Source: Nymphalis io
Lineage: Eukaryota > Arthropoda > Insecta > Lepidoptera > Nymphalidae
Length of the DNA: 64,000 nucleotides
Reading direction: 5' to 3'
NCBI RefSeq assembly: GCF_905147045.1
Contig: NC_065891.1
Span: 14,083,001 to 14,147,000, forward strand
Shown here: positions 24,310 to 34,221 of the stretch, piece after piece
How positions within the stretch are numbered: position 1 is the first letter of the stretch
How the letters are laid out: each line of letters opens with the position of its first letter
Notes under the pieces: model-generated
Databases searched by the model: none
What the model saw: the letters and a program-made list of their open reading frames with translations, nothing else
Told to the model about the DNA's origin: nothing
Program-made: the position numbers and the translations under genes

Positions 24310-24338
24310 AAGGCCTCGTGGTTAGAACGGGTGAAACA
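24310..24338 (+). mobile_element. SINE-B head fragment
   Basis: AAGGCCTCGTGGTTAGAACG then GGTGAA is the A-box end of SINE-B. It breaks off into ATTAATAAATCATT-type repeats. Confidence 0.4.
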
Positions 24339-24726
24339 TTAATAAATCATTAATCATTAACAATAAATCATCAATTAATAAATCATTAAAAATCATTTTT
24401 TAACATATTATTTATTAAATATTAACATATACTTTTATTTATTTATTTATAAAATTAACTTTACGCAAACACGATAGCACATCATCGAAGTACAGAATAT
24501 ACAGCACGTTATAAGCGTGCATAGCCGGCCTTATCGCTATAGCGACATCTTCTATGAAAATTTTTGCCAGAACTTAAAAAAATAGTACAAAATAATATAA
24601 AAATGAGGTAACATAACACCAAATGGAAGTAAAAAGGTAGTATTTCTGGGATAACAGAACCTTGTCCAAACTGTCTTGTAGCAACTGTTTCAGCTATTTA
24701 CGATATAAATCCATTTGGTTAATGAT

Positions 24727-25030
24727 GGCCGAGATGGCCCAGTGGTAAGAACGCGTGAATCTTAACCAATGATCATGGGTTCAAACCCGGGCAAGTACCA
24801 CTGAATTTTCATATGCTTAATTTGTGTTTATAATTCATCTTGTGCTTGACGGTGCAGAAAAACATCGTGAGGAAACCTGCATGTGTCGAATTTCACTGAA
24901 ATTCTGCCACATGTGTATTCCAACAACCCCCATTGGAGCGTAGTGGAATAAGCTCCAAGCCTTCTCCTCAAAAAGGGAGAGAAGGCCTTAGCCCATCAGT
25001 GGGACATTCACAGGCCGTTACTGTTACTGT
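24727..25030 (+). mobile_element. SINE-B, full length
   Basis: The head GGCCGAGATGGCCCAGTGGT, B box GGTTCAAACCC and 3' end CACAGGCCGTTACTGTTACT are all present. The flanks TAATGAT and TAACGAT are similar, but I do not count them as a proven duplication. Confidence 0.88.
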
Positions 25031-25726
25031 AACGATTAAATAACTTGTTAATCGAAAGTCTCAGTTTAAAAGCAAATTCCCCCAATGCCTTGCTATTTTT
25101 ACCTGAGAAATTAATTAAACTTCTCAAAGAGCAATCTCGAGTTTTCAAGTTGCATCTGTAGTTAGATGAGCTTTTTTATTCCTTAAATTCACTAAAAATG
25201 AGTTACAGAAAGGTTCAAATTATTTTTTTCAATTTCATTCAATTTATTATTTTTTTATTCTAAGATTCTTTAATAGACTATAATTACCTGCTTTCTCGTC
25301 TCTAAAGAGCTGTGCATATTAATATATAATACATAGAACCTTTTTAATTTTTAATCGCATACGTATATGTCTTTACTTGATAGGAGGTTTTTGATACCAC
25401 CCACTCATTACATATTCTTGAATACGACATTTCCATTCATTTTTAATACCAAAATATAGATTTTGATCATGCCTGGTAACAAAAACTTGCGGGCACTTTA
25501 AAATAATATAAACAAGATAAGATACCCCAAAGATAAATACAATATGTCAGTGTAGATAGAAACATAATAAATAAAAAAAAATATCACCCTAAATCCAAGA
25601 TGGTTTAAACATTGTTAAGCCGTTAGTAATTTTTTACGTATAAGAAATATGGGTTGCATGTTACTGCTCGAGAACATGGAGTTCCCCTTGACTTGAACTT
25701 CGTGGCTCTGAATCAGCTATGATTTT
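25031..25726. other. AT-rich DNA, no gene
   Basis: Only a weak SINE-A-like scrap at 25386-25421. Confidence 0.45.
25386..25421 (+). mobile_element. Possible SINE-A 5' fragment
   Basis: GAGGTTTTTGATACCACCCA then CTCATTACATATTCTTG resembles SINE-A positions 30-65. It is short and weak. Confidence 0.3.
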
Positions 25727-25967
25727 CAACGGGATTGGAGTGGTTGGTAGACACTTGCCTTTCACGCCGAAGGTTGTGGGTTCGATTTCCACTCAGGACA
25801 CAAATTTATGTGCACGAACGAATTATCTATATAAGTATGTATTTGCATAAGACAAGTAGTATATGTAGTATATCAGTTATCTAGGTTTCCATAGTACACT
25901 GCTTAGTTTGGGATCAGATGGCCGTGTGTGAATAATGTCTCAGGATAAAATAAAAATAAAAATAAAT
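25727..25967 (+). mobile_element. SINE-C (second tRNA-headed SINE family)
   Basis: The head TTGGAGTGGTTGGTAGACAC, CTTGCCTTTCACGCCGAAGG and B-box-like GGGTTCGATTTCCACTCAGG precede a body with GTTTCCATAGTACACTGC and TTGGGATCAGATGGCCGTGT, then an AAATAAAAATAAA tail. Reverse copies lie at 37468 and 57925. The head resembles a tRNA, but no full cloverleaf is preserved, so I call it SINE-derived. Confidence 0.75.
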
Positions 25968-26159
25968 GATGGTAAGATCACTATAAGTATATATACTCCC
26001 TCACTTAACACAGCAATTCAATATACCAGTGTGGGTCGGTAGAATGCATATGAGTGGACACCTACATAGAGAAACTTACACAAAGTCATTCCACAAATAA
26101 ATGTAGTAATAATTAAAATAGTTGCTCGTAACCTTAAATATATATAAAATAAGTAAGTG

Positions 26160-26300
26160 TGCCGCATTACCCACTATAACCCGACTGTGTGCAGTTTAAT
26201 TTGCGGCGCCGACTCCCAATGAGGTCCACTAATTACCGTCCACGCAACTAACTGTGACCGGAGTCAGTTCATTTATTAAATTTTAAGCGGGTGATATCAT
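26160..26300. other. Candidate conserved non-coding element
   Basis: A non-repetitive block with TTTGCGGCGCCGACTCCCAA and CTAATTACCGTCCACGCAAC. All frames contain stops. It stands out by base composition only. Confidence 0.25.
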
Positions 26301-26780
26301 CTTTCTGAGTTTTATCGTTAAACTACGAGCGTAGTTAAAATAATATTAGAAACTTCTGAACTCAGCTTATTTATTATACAAGTAGATATGAAATGAGATA
26401 ATAAAAATAATATATAGTTCCAGTGATTAAGCGGTTATCTAGCAATCTTTTACTCTGACGAAAGGCGTCGCAGGTGCTGCGAATAAACGAAAAAAAAGGT
26501 ATTTATAAATACCACTTAAAACAATATTATTTATCCATAGAACGTTACATTGCTATTATACACGTGGGCCACGACGTTTAAAGATAACCGACTGGGAAGA
26601 AAATTAATTGAATGGAGACAACGACTCGTATAATGAAGTACAGCACGTTTCTGGACCAGATGCACTGAAAACAATAGATAACAGAGAACCGCTGAAACAG
26701 GATGGCGCAGGCTTTAAAGGCTGATGATTTTTTTTTTATTTTGCGTGCATAAATATATGTCTGCTATATATTGCTTTGCT

Positions 26781-26943
26781 TTTGAGGATAAGGTTTGGAG
26801 CTTATTCCACCACGCTGCTCCAATCCGGTTTGGAAGAATACACATGTGGCAGAATTTCAATGAAATTAGACACATGGAGGTTTTCTCACGATGTTTTCCT
26901 TCACCGTCAAGCACGAGATGAACTAACCACTATGCCATGTCGG
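26781..26943 (-). mobile_element. SINE-B with internal deletion
   Basis: The element runs from AAGGTTTGGAGCTTATTCC through GTCAAGCACGAGATGAA, then jumps to the head (CTAACCACTATGCCATGTCG). About 85 bp, including the B box, is missing. Confidence 0.8.
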
Positions 26944-27145
26944 CTCTTATCATTTTGCTATAAGTATAAAAGTTTATATTCATTTTCATATTTCAAAATT
27001 ACACACAATTTTGCTATAAAGGTTTTTTATTCTGTTCTATGATCAATTGTAACAGAAAGCCGTAATAGTAATGGCTGTAGCCTTTTTTGTTGAAGGATTG
27101 AACCCTATTATTATATTATAAACATAAACAGTATTGACCTGTATT

Positions 27146-27267
27146 TTTTCAGCTTATCGCCATCCACTGCTGAACCAAAGCCTCCCACCAAACGCCAACC
27201 ATCACGATCTTGGGCAGTGCGCATTCATCATGTGCCTGCCACCTTTTTTAAATCGTTGGTCTACCTT
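27146..27267 (-). mobile_element. Old RTE 3' end fragment
   Basis: On the minus strand the fragment ends CAGCAGTGGATGGCGATAAG then CTGA, preceded by a degraded match to the RTE C-terminal coding region. Its CCACTGCTGAAC, GCCACCTT and GTTGGTCTACCT blocks align in order with the 3' ends at 4420-4520 and 63700-63800, but with heavy divergence. It is probably another, older RTE subfamily, 5' truncated. Confidence 0.65.
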
Positions 27268-27709
27268 AAGCTTAAGATCCTTTATAAATACTAATAAAGA
27301 ACACGAAAATCGGTTATATATGTATACTTTGAATTAATTAACGATATAAGTACGATATATACATATAATTCAATTAATTAAACCTCAGTGACCATATCAT
27401 CTCCCCTGAGTTCCACCGTGAAAATTAATGTCATCTCCAAATATACACATATCCCAATTAACCAGAGAGCCTTCTTTCGTAATTAGACGTAGGTTTGACC
27501 AGCGGGTGTGTTTTGTGTTATTGTTGTAGCAGCTTTAATATTTATTACAGTAAAAATCATTGGTAAAGTTATATTTAACTAAATTTACATTTAAATAAAA
27601 TTTAATTTATATTTTTAGCGATATATAATAAAATAGCTTATAAATATGAGTATCTACGCTTCATATTATGTACATGCATTTACTTATGGTGTAGTGACAA
27701 CTGAGCAAG

Positions 27710-27805
27710 AAATTCCTACCCTCTATAGGAGAAGTTTTGAAGCATATCCCACCACACTGCGATTTTATCACAATGTTTGTCTTCACTGCCTATCGTGTGA
27801 TAAAA
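27710..27805 (-). mobile_element. SINE-B remnant, degraded
   Basis: GGAGAAGTTTTGAAGCATAT, CCCACCACACTGC, CACAATGTTTGTCTTCACTG and ATCGTGTGAT fall in family order with many gaps. Confidence 0.35.
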
Positions 27806-28929
27806 TAATTTATTATTCTTTGTGACCCAAAAATCCAAACTTTCCATTCCAATTACAATTCACAAACCTTCAATTCCATTTTTTTTACCCTCGAGAAAAA
27901 AAAAAGGTTGTGTCCTTGTGGGGTTCAAGCTTACTTTAGTAGTACAGCCGTGGAGACAGACACATAGAAATTACCATCGCATTTATAATATATATCCTAA
28001 TAAATAAAAATAATAAATATAAATATACATTACATACATATAAATTGTTACAAGCTTTACTATTTTTTCTTTACATGCAAATGAAGACATTAAAAATGTT
28101 TCTAGCTTTCCGAGAAATAAAATCACCTTCGCTCTGTTTTTCTTTGGTTCCCGGACTATGACTAAATAAAGAATTAAATATGATCTACCCGGCTCACCTT
28201 TTTAATTAGCAAAAGAAGTCGGAAAATAAAAATTAAAAATTATACCATTAAAACATATTCTACTTCGCTAAGCTCATCCAGCCGGTAATGGGAAATAATG
28301 GGGTCCAGCTCTAGATAAAATGTCCTTACCATAATATAAAGTTAGTGAGCATCGCGTAGCGCCATTGCTTCTGTTATAACTTCTGCTAACACAAATTACA
28401 ACCGCTTTCAAAGTCTAAACGTTAAGTCTTCTTTATATTCTTGATGGAAAATGCCTTGGATTTTTTTATCACTTAGAACCTTCACTTTGATATGGAATTT
28501 CTTGTTCTGATATAATAACATTTGATTCAACTGAGAAGCTCCTCAGTCGAATTACTAAAGGGCATGTAACCTTACTTATGAATATAATATTTACCATATT
28601 ATGCAGGCAACTTAAATATCTAAAATATATTATCCTTTAACCTATCATTCTAAAATATTGTAATTACAGCTAAAAGATAATATTCTTAATCGAGCGTATA
28701 CCAATACCTGGTTTGTTAAACGTAAACGGGTTCCGATACCAGACCTCCTAGTGTTTACCAACGAATTATATTTTGTTGTATTGAATTGTATGAGTTATTT
28801 TTTGTTTTATTACAATAAATAACCACATTACCTATAGCTTGAATATGTATCTATCTACTCTCAAGCTCAATTTCTCTTATTTCTCTCATCTAGGCCAAAC
28901 TGACCGCTTGATGTCGGAAAACAATGTAA

Positions 28930-29025
28930 CGCACATGCAAAGTGCGTTTGTCAAATGAAATACTATCGCATGTGTCCACCAACACGCATTGGAGAAGCGT
29001 GATAGAATAACCAACCTTCTCCTCA
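28930..29025 (+). mobile_element. SINE-B remnant, degraded
   Basis: GCATGTGTCCACCAACACGC, ATTGGAGAAGCGTGATAGAA and CCAACCTTCTCCTCATC match the second half of SINE-B. Confidence 0.5.
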
Positions 29026-29639
29026 TCTAGATAAACGTGTTACGTATATAATATTATTATAATCTTGACCTTTTACTGACCAGGAAATTATTTCCGTCAA
29101 AAAGAACTCGCATGTTTAAAGACAACATTATGATTCTCTTCGCTGTTACAAATATAAACAAACAATTTCGTTACAAAGGAAAGCTTATCTCTATAATACT
29201 TTGTCTACTCACCCTTGAATATGTGTAATAAATGAGTTTGTAATTATAGTAATGTAGGTACAGTCAGCATTAAAAATTACGAAACACGGTACTTTATAGT
29301 ACATGTGTATACATACAATTGAAATTAAAAATAAAAAAATTAACGTTACAAGTAAGTCCAAGCGCGGTGGCTAATTACAAAGACTATCCTGACTGACTAG
29401 CTATGCGTTAAGGACAAAAGGGCTGAAAAGATAACCTCGTATGTAATTGTGCTTGTAGATAGATCTCTCTTTTAAAAATCCTCCTTACATTATTCTTTGA
29501 AATTATAAGTAATTTAATCTTTTTACATAGATAGAGTTTATATACATCATAATTATACGAACAATATAAATAAATAAAGGTACAAAAATTATCATCGACA
29601 ATATATTATTTATTATATTCAATTGACACAAAAGATTTC

Positions 29640-29890
29640 TGTCAGGACTTCGCTTTAGTTACGGGATAACATTCGCGTCAATCATACGCCAGGGCGGATT
29701 CATCTGGCTTCCACAGATGACTTTATTAAGATGAGGGTATTATAAACAAGTTGAGTTTACGACGCAGTGCTATTGCGAGCAGACATGATAATATCGTATT
29801 TAATGAGAGGCTTAAACGCACATGTGGGTGCGAACCTTATTTTATTTAAGGTAGATTAGAATCATATGGGGCTTAACAGGAAATTATAAA
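29640..29890. other. Candidate conserved non-coding element
   Basis: A balanced-composition, non-repetitive block (for example CGCCAGGGCGGATTCATCTG, GACGCAGTGCTATTGCGAGC). No coding frame and no splice-site pair is visible. Confidence 0.25.
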
Positions 29891-30138
29891 GATAATGAGG
29901 GTTATCTTATTGCTTCCTAATTACATAACCTGCATTATTTTCTTAATTGATCAATAATTCTTTTATTGGAAGGATTTTGTACAGGTCTGGATAGATACCA
30001 ACTATTCTATATATTTTTTCCATTTTTGAAGAGTTACAGAGCTAGTGTACAATATTAGCAGGATTAGCATAATAATGCTACTTCAGTGTTTAATTAATCA
30101 CTGAAGAAATTTCTTCAATCTATGATATGATATAAGAC

Positions 30139-30146
30139 TGACGTCA
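30139..30146. promoter_or_regulatory. CRE palindrome
   Basis: TGACGTCA, 1.7 kb before the CRE pair at 31827-31918. It is a single site and its function is unknown. Confidence 0.25.
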
Positions 30147-30245
30147 CAATAATATATAAAATACCTCTGATTGACCCATCAGATCTTCGAACTATACTCC
30201 TTTCGTAACGTCGTCTACGTTATGTCTATGGTGCAGTGCCTTTAG

Positions 30246-30455
30246 TTTTTTTTTCTTTTTTTTTATAGAATAGGAAGGCGCACTACCATATGGACCTGAT
30301 GGTCACCAACGCCCTTAGACATTGGCATTCTAAGAAATGTCAACCATCGCTTACAAGCCAATATACTTAGCCAATGCGCCACCAACAAACTTATATCTTC
30401 TATCCGTTGTGGTTATAATTACAGTAACTTGCTCACTTTTCAATCTGAACACAGT
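30246..30455 (-). mobile_element. SINE-A, partial, rearranged
   Basis: ATAGAATAGGAAGGCGCACT, TGATGGTCACCAACGCCCTT and GAAATGTCAACCATCGCTTA are present, with a small duplication around AGCCAATATACTTAGCCAAT and decayed 5' sequence. Confidence 0.75.
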
Positions 30456-31079
30456 ATTTTAGTATAATTACTTAGTAATAAAATATGTAATGAATGATTT
30501 GTATTTACCAAGGGGTATGAATTGATGGAACTGGTTCAAATTGATTATAATCGAATATCAAGAATGATCTGTCAAAGTGTCCGTTCCTGTCGATTTCAAC
30601 CGCAATCACCAGACTCTCTACAACCCGACCAATAAAATGGACGGAGTTTTTCGATAAGTGAATGTCAAATGTAAAGTGGTTTTCTACCAATTGTGTTTTT
30701 TATATGTTTGATGAACCTATTTTTATCTTATAAATGATAATTTTCGAAGTTTAATAAATACCTACTGGCTTATATCTGTGGTTTAGTTCTGATTCTTACA
30801 ATGACAAAAAAATTGTTGCACTATTTGGACAAATCCTTGAAATACAAGTCATCCTAGAAAAACTGCTGATAATCAAACTTCAAATAGATATTACAAAAAT
30901 ATATTTTTTATATCTATAAAAACATCATCACCAAATTAAAACACTGCATTCCCAAAATAAATCACATAAATTTATGAAATTTAAAATTTTGTCTGATGGA
31001 TTCGAAATAAAATAATCTGCGATGTATATATCTTTGTATATCTATTAGGGCTCTAGTTTTGCGCTGGATGTGTAAAGAT

Positions 31080-31645
31080 GGCCGAGATAGCGCAATGGTA
31101 AAAACGCGTAAATCTTAACCAAGGATCGTGGGTTCAAACCCGGGCAAGCACCACTTAATTTTCAATTTTCATTCACTGGTGGTAGGGCTTTGTGCAAGCT
31201 CGTCTGGGTAGGTACCACCCACTCATCAGATATTCTACCGCAAAACAGCAATACTTGATATTGTTGTGTTCCGGTTTGAAGGGTGAGTGAGCCAGTGTAA
31301 TTACAGGCACAAGGGACATAAAATCTTAGTTCCCAAGGTTGGTGGCGCATTGGATATGTAAGCGATGGTTGACATTTCTTACAATGCCAATGTCTAAGAG
31401 CGTTGGTGACCACTTACCATCAGGTGGCCCATATGCTCGTCCGCCTTCCTATTCTATAAAAAAAAAAAAAAAAATGTGCTTAATTTGTGATTATAATTCA
31501 TCTCGTGCTGTACGATGAAGGAAAACATCGTGAGGAAACCTGCATGTGTATAATCACTGAATTTCTGTCACATGTGTATTTCATCAACCCGCATTGGACC
31601 ACGTGCTTTTGGTCCAGCAGTGGAACATTCACAGGCTGTTACGGT
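31080..31645 (+). mobile_element. SINE-B split by a nested SINE-A
   Basis: The head part is 31080-31174 (GGCCGAGATAGCGCAATGGT, B box GGTTCAAACCC). The body resumes at 31475 (ATGTGCTTAATTTGTGATTA) and ends ACAGGCTGTTACGGTATAA. A complete SINE-A occupies 31175-31474. The SINE-B part also has a deletion after GCATTGGACCACGTGC. Confidence 0.88.
31175..31474 (+). mobile_element. SINE-A, full length, nested in SINE-B
   Basis: SINE-A starts ACTGGTGGTAGGGCTTTGTG, has central blocks CAGATATTCTACCGCAAAAC, GGGTGAGTGAGCCAGTGTAA and TTCCCAAGGTTGGTGGCGCA, and ends ATTCTATAAAA plus an A tail. No clear tRNA head is visible. A 3' A tail and a constant 5' boundary support a retroposon. Insertion was at the ATTTTCAT|ATGTGC point of the host SINE-B. 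Confidence 0.88.
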
Positions 31646-31820
31646 ATAAAAGATTAAAAATATAAAACGAGTAAGCTAACGGACGATTTAAATTGTAATG
31701 TAATTGAAAATATTTCCTTACCAACTGAATCAGTAATAACGCACAAAGGAAAAGATGAAAGATCCTTTGAATATCGTATTTAAGTGAAGTTGAACATAAA
31801 ATTAGGCGTCTTAAAATAAA

Positions 31821-31918
31821 ACGTCATGACGTCACAGCTGTCTCGCCCGACTCAGGCTTTGTTTCATCGCCCGAGGCTGCATATCTCACGTATGTGCTCG
31901 TATATCGTTTTGACGTCA
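31821..31918. promoter_or_regulatory. Pair of CRE palindromes with an E-box
   Basis: TGACGTCA occurs at 31827-31834 (with a half site CGTCA just before it) and again at 31911-31918. CAGCTG lies at 31835-31840. The 140-bp island is GC-richer than its flanks. TGACGTCA is the established CREB/ATF binding palindrome. Enhancer function is only inferred. Confidence 0.35.
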
Positions 31919-33027
31919 ACAAAACGTAAAACGCCAGACGTTTACTGGGGACAAAAGGGGAAATCTTCCTAAACTATGTTAAACACCGCGGTACTTGACA
32001 TAGCTTTGCTGCATTCAAAATGTTGCTGCAATTTTTGGACACATTTAAAAATTCATTCTCTTGAACGAAATTGCACGTGATGTTGAAATGTAAATTGTTT
32101 TGAATTCTAAAATAATATAGTGTGTTTAATGTTATTTATTGGATATTCCTGTATGCCACCAGGGAGTAAGTGGTGGTCAATGTGAAAAGGCATTAACAAT
32201 ATGAGAAATATGTAATATTATCTATACTAATATTATAATTGCGAAACTCTATTTGTCTGTTATGCTTTCACGGTTATGCCACTAAACCAATTTTGATGAA
32301 CGTTGGTAGGCAAGCTTGAACTTTTTTGTTACTTACACCTTCAAAAGAAAAACAGAACAGTATTTCAGACTTTAATTGAACAGGTAAAAGGCAACAATAA
32401 TTGTATTTCTATATAATATTATTTATATTTAGTATAATAAAAAGTGGATCTTATAAAAATATAATATAAAGCTTTAAAAAATATTTAAAAGTTTTGCAAG
32501 AACAAATTATTGCAAAGAAAAATAATAAAGCTAGATTTATTCCAAATATTAAATAATATTATACAGATGCAAATCTCGGTAATTGTGGCGCAGAGGAACC
32601 GGGTTGTTGACAAGACACAAAAACTGTGAATATATTAACACTAAGGCAGCTTAAGCCATTATTTTAATTAATTATAACAATATGTACTAATAATTTATCT
32701 CGGTACTTAAGAAATCCTTGTCTCGTTATTTCTCTCCAGATAGCGCTTACTATTGTAACTGTCCTTTTATGTTTAAGGCGACATTTCTCACGGAAAGCAA
32801 TTTAAGCATTAAGAAAATCTCTGTTTTAGCCACAAAACCATTAGAGCTCTGCGACAGACAATGCAAGGCCCATTAAAGACGTCGCCCATACATCCTTGGA
32901 CGTAGCGAGGAATTTAGGACGCGGAGCCTTAAATTCTGTACGAAGTCTTAACTTATTCTTGAAATTTTGAATTTCGTAGACAAAATACTTTAAACGAACG
33001 AAAATAGAATAATATTATATTATATTA
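31919..33027. other. Non-repetitive DNA with one family E fragment
   Basis: A balanced-composition patch at 32860-32950 (CCATACATCCTTGGACGTAG) shows no coding frame. The remainder is AT-rich. Confidence 0.45.
32225..32325 (-). mobile_element. Dispersed repeat family E fragment
   Basis: This is the reverse-strand counterpart of 61120-61235: CTATACTAATATTATAATTG, GTCTGTTATGCTTTCACGG and CACTAAACCAATTTTGATGA. The class is unknown. It lies alone in AT-rich DNA. Confidence 0.5.
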
Positions 33028-33126
33028 ATGGTACTAGACTATTATCTCCATCTAGGTAGATACCACCTACCAGTTATTCTACCACCAAAGTGTTTCCTAC
33101 TTTGGATAGTGAGTGAGCCACTGTAC
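33028..33126 (+). mobile_element. SINE-A 5' fragment, old
   Basis: GGTAGATACCACCTACCAGT, TATTCTACCACCAAAG and GATAGTGAGTGAGCCACTGT are in family order. Confidence 0.5.
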
Positions 33127-33246
33127 TAAACTGAGTAGCTTGTCGCTTTACATTTAATGTTTTTCTGAAATATGATTTGAATGTGCTTATAAAAAAATAC
33201 TTGAATAAAGAATATTTTGATTGATCGACAGTCAATACTATTATTA

Positions 33247-33570
33247 TCCTAGATGGCCCAGTGGTAAGAACATGTGAATCTTAACCGATGATCGTGGGTT
33301 CAAGTGGAAGTGGATCGTGGGCAAGCACCACTGAATTTTCATGTGCTTAATTTGTGATTATAATTCATTTTGTGCTTTACGGTGAAGGAAAACATCGTGA
33401 GGAAACCTGCATGTGTCTAATTTCACTGAAATTCTGCCACATGTGTAATCCACCAACCCGCATTGGAGCAGCGTGGTGGAATAAGCTCTAAACCTTCTCC
33501 TCAAAACGAGGAGAGGAGGCCTTTAGCCCATCAGTGGGACATTCACAGGCTGTTACGGTTACGGTTACGG
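33247..33570 (+). mobile_element. SINE-B, full length, with target-site duplication
   Basis: The 10-bp repeat TACTATTATT flanks it at 33237-33246 and 33571-33580. A partial re-duplication of the B-box region (GTGGAAGTGGATCGTGGGC) is present. The tail is three GTTACG units. Confidence 0.88.
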
Positions 33571-33611
33571 TACTATTATTCTTTAAATAAAGAATATATT
33601 GTTGTACATTT

Positions 33612-33747
33612 ACGGCCTTATTTATAAACGTTTCTTAGCGACTATTCAGTAAAACACAGATTTCTTTTTTTGTCATTATTTGATATTCAAGAGAGGAAAT
33701 ATTGTATAACTAATCACCCGATAAGCATCGTTTATAAGTAAGGCCGT
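33612..33747. mobile_element. Probable MITE with 19-bp terminal inverted repeats
   Basis: The left end ACGGCCTTATTTATAAACG and the right end CGTTTATAAGTAAGGCCGT are inverted repeats with one mismatch, 136 bp end to end. A direct TTA overlaps or adjoins both ends, which would fit a PIF/Harbinger-type 3-bp target duplication. No ORF is present. Similar terminal sequence occurs at 33815-33840 and 13004-13024, suggesting fragments of other copies. The superfamily is inferred. Confidence 0.5.
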
Positions 33748-33814
33748 TACATATTCTGTATCGTAATCAACGAATATTAACTTTTTTTCATTTGTTTATT
33801 ATTTTATATTGAAT

Positions 33815-33840
33815 TAGCCTTATCTATTAACGTTTGTTGA
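33815..33840. repeat. MITE terminus-like fragment
   Basis: TAGCCTTATCTATTAACG then TTTGTTGA resembles the left terminus of the 136-bp element at 33612-33747. No partner end was found. Confidence 0.25.
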
Positions 33841-34031
33841 ACATTTAAATATAGAAAATTAAAAAAATTTACTAATATTCCCCCAATTAAGCGTAAACCT
33901 TGTGTTAGCCTTGTGGGGCTAACAATAAAAGGCGGGTACAAAATTTTACATTTTAAATTGCTAGAGCCGTTAACCGTTAGATTGTTAAGTTATGTAAAGT
34001 ATCAAGGTAATAATTAAAACTCTAATTACTA

Positions 34032-34037
34032 TTACAG
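34032..34037 (+). other. Splice acceptor of the TMTC exon
   Basis: TTACAG directly precedes the exon, within an AT-rich tract lacking another AG for many bases upstream of the exon start. Using it leaves one base (G) to complete an Arg codon, as the TMTC family motif predicts. Confidence 0.75.
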
Positions 34038-34215
34038 GCTAAACTACGCGTTATGCGGGCTCTCGGCGTGGTGGTGGCACATGTGTAACATCGCGCTGCA
34101 CGCCGCGTGCTGTGCGCTGGTCGCGCGAGCTGGTGCTGTTGTAGCAGGTCTGCAGAGACCATTCGCCGTACTCGCCGCTTTGCTGTTCGCCGTGCATCCA
34201 GTTCACACTGAAGCG
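34038..34215 (+). CDS. Internal exon of a TMTC-family O-mannosyltransferase
   Basis: The exon is 178 bp: one base completing a split codon, then 59 codons starting LNYALCGLSA and ending FAVHPVHTEA. TMTC proteins are ER multi-span GT-C O-mannosyltransferases that modify cadherins and carry C-terminal TPR repeats. The visible signatures are the LNY motif and the HPVHTEA motif, with two hydrophobic stretches (about residues 17-38 and 42-52) matching early membrane helices. The acceptor is ATTACAG and the donor GTGAGC. The upstream intron is phase 2, and the leading G fits the Arg codon of the family's FRLNY motif. The downstream intron is phase 0. The exon is far richer in GC than its surroundings. 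No other TMTC exon was found in the window, so the paralogue (TMTC1-4) cannot be assigned. A pseudogene fragment is possible but unlikely, because frame and both splice sites are intact. Confidence 0.85.
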
Positions 34216-34221
34216 GTGAGC
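34216..34221 (+). other. Splice donor of the TMTC exon
   Basis: GTGAGC follows GAAGCG, a strong donor consensus. It cuts after the Ala codon of HPVHTEA, so the next exon should begin with the hydrophobic residue and GRA/GRE-type motif that follow in TMTC proteins. I could not find that exon before the window end. Confidence 0.75.

Larger units (their letters stand above)
27268..30138. other. Mostly single-copy-looking DNA
   Basis: Apart from two decayed SINE-B scraps and the block at 29640-29890, no element or coding frame is recognised. Confidence 0.45.
1..34037 (+). other. Presumed TMTC upstream intron (may include intergenic DNA)
   Basis: No exon, start codon or promoter could be supported before 34038. 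The exon begins inside a codon, so an intron must precede it. How far left it reaches is unknown. Confidence 0.5.

Noticed and set aside
24727..24800. Possible tRNA genes at the SINE-B heads (also 15565, 54889, 58750)
   Set aside because: A and B boxes are present, but the acceptor stem and anticodon arm do not pair, and the same head recurs in many copies with a SINE body.
33553..33570. Telomere-like GTTACG repeats
   Set aside because: Insect telomeres usually use TTAGG. This short array is the SINE-B tail, proven by the flanking target-site duplication.
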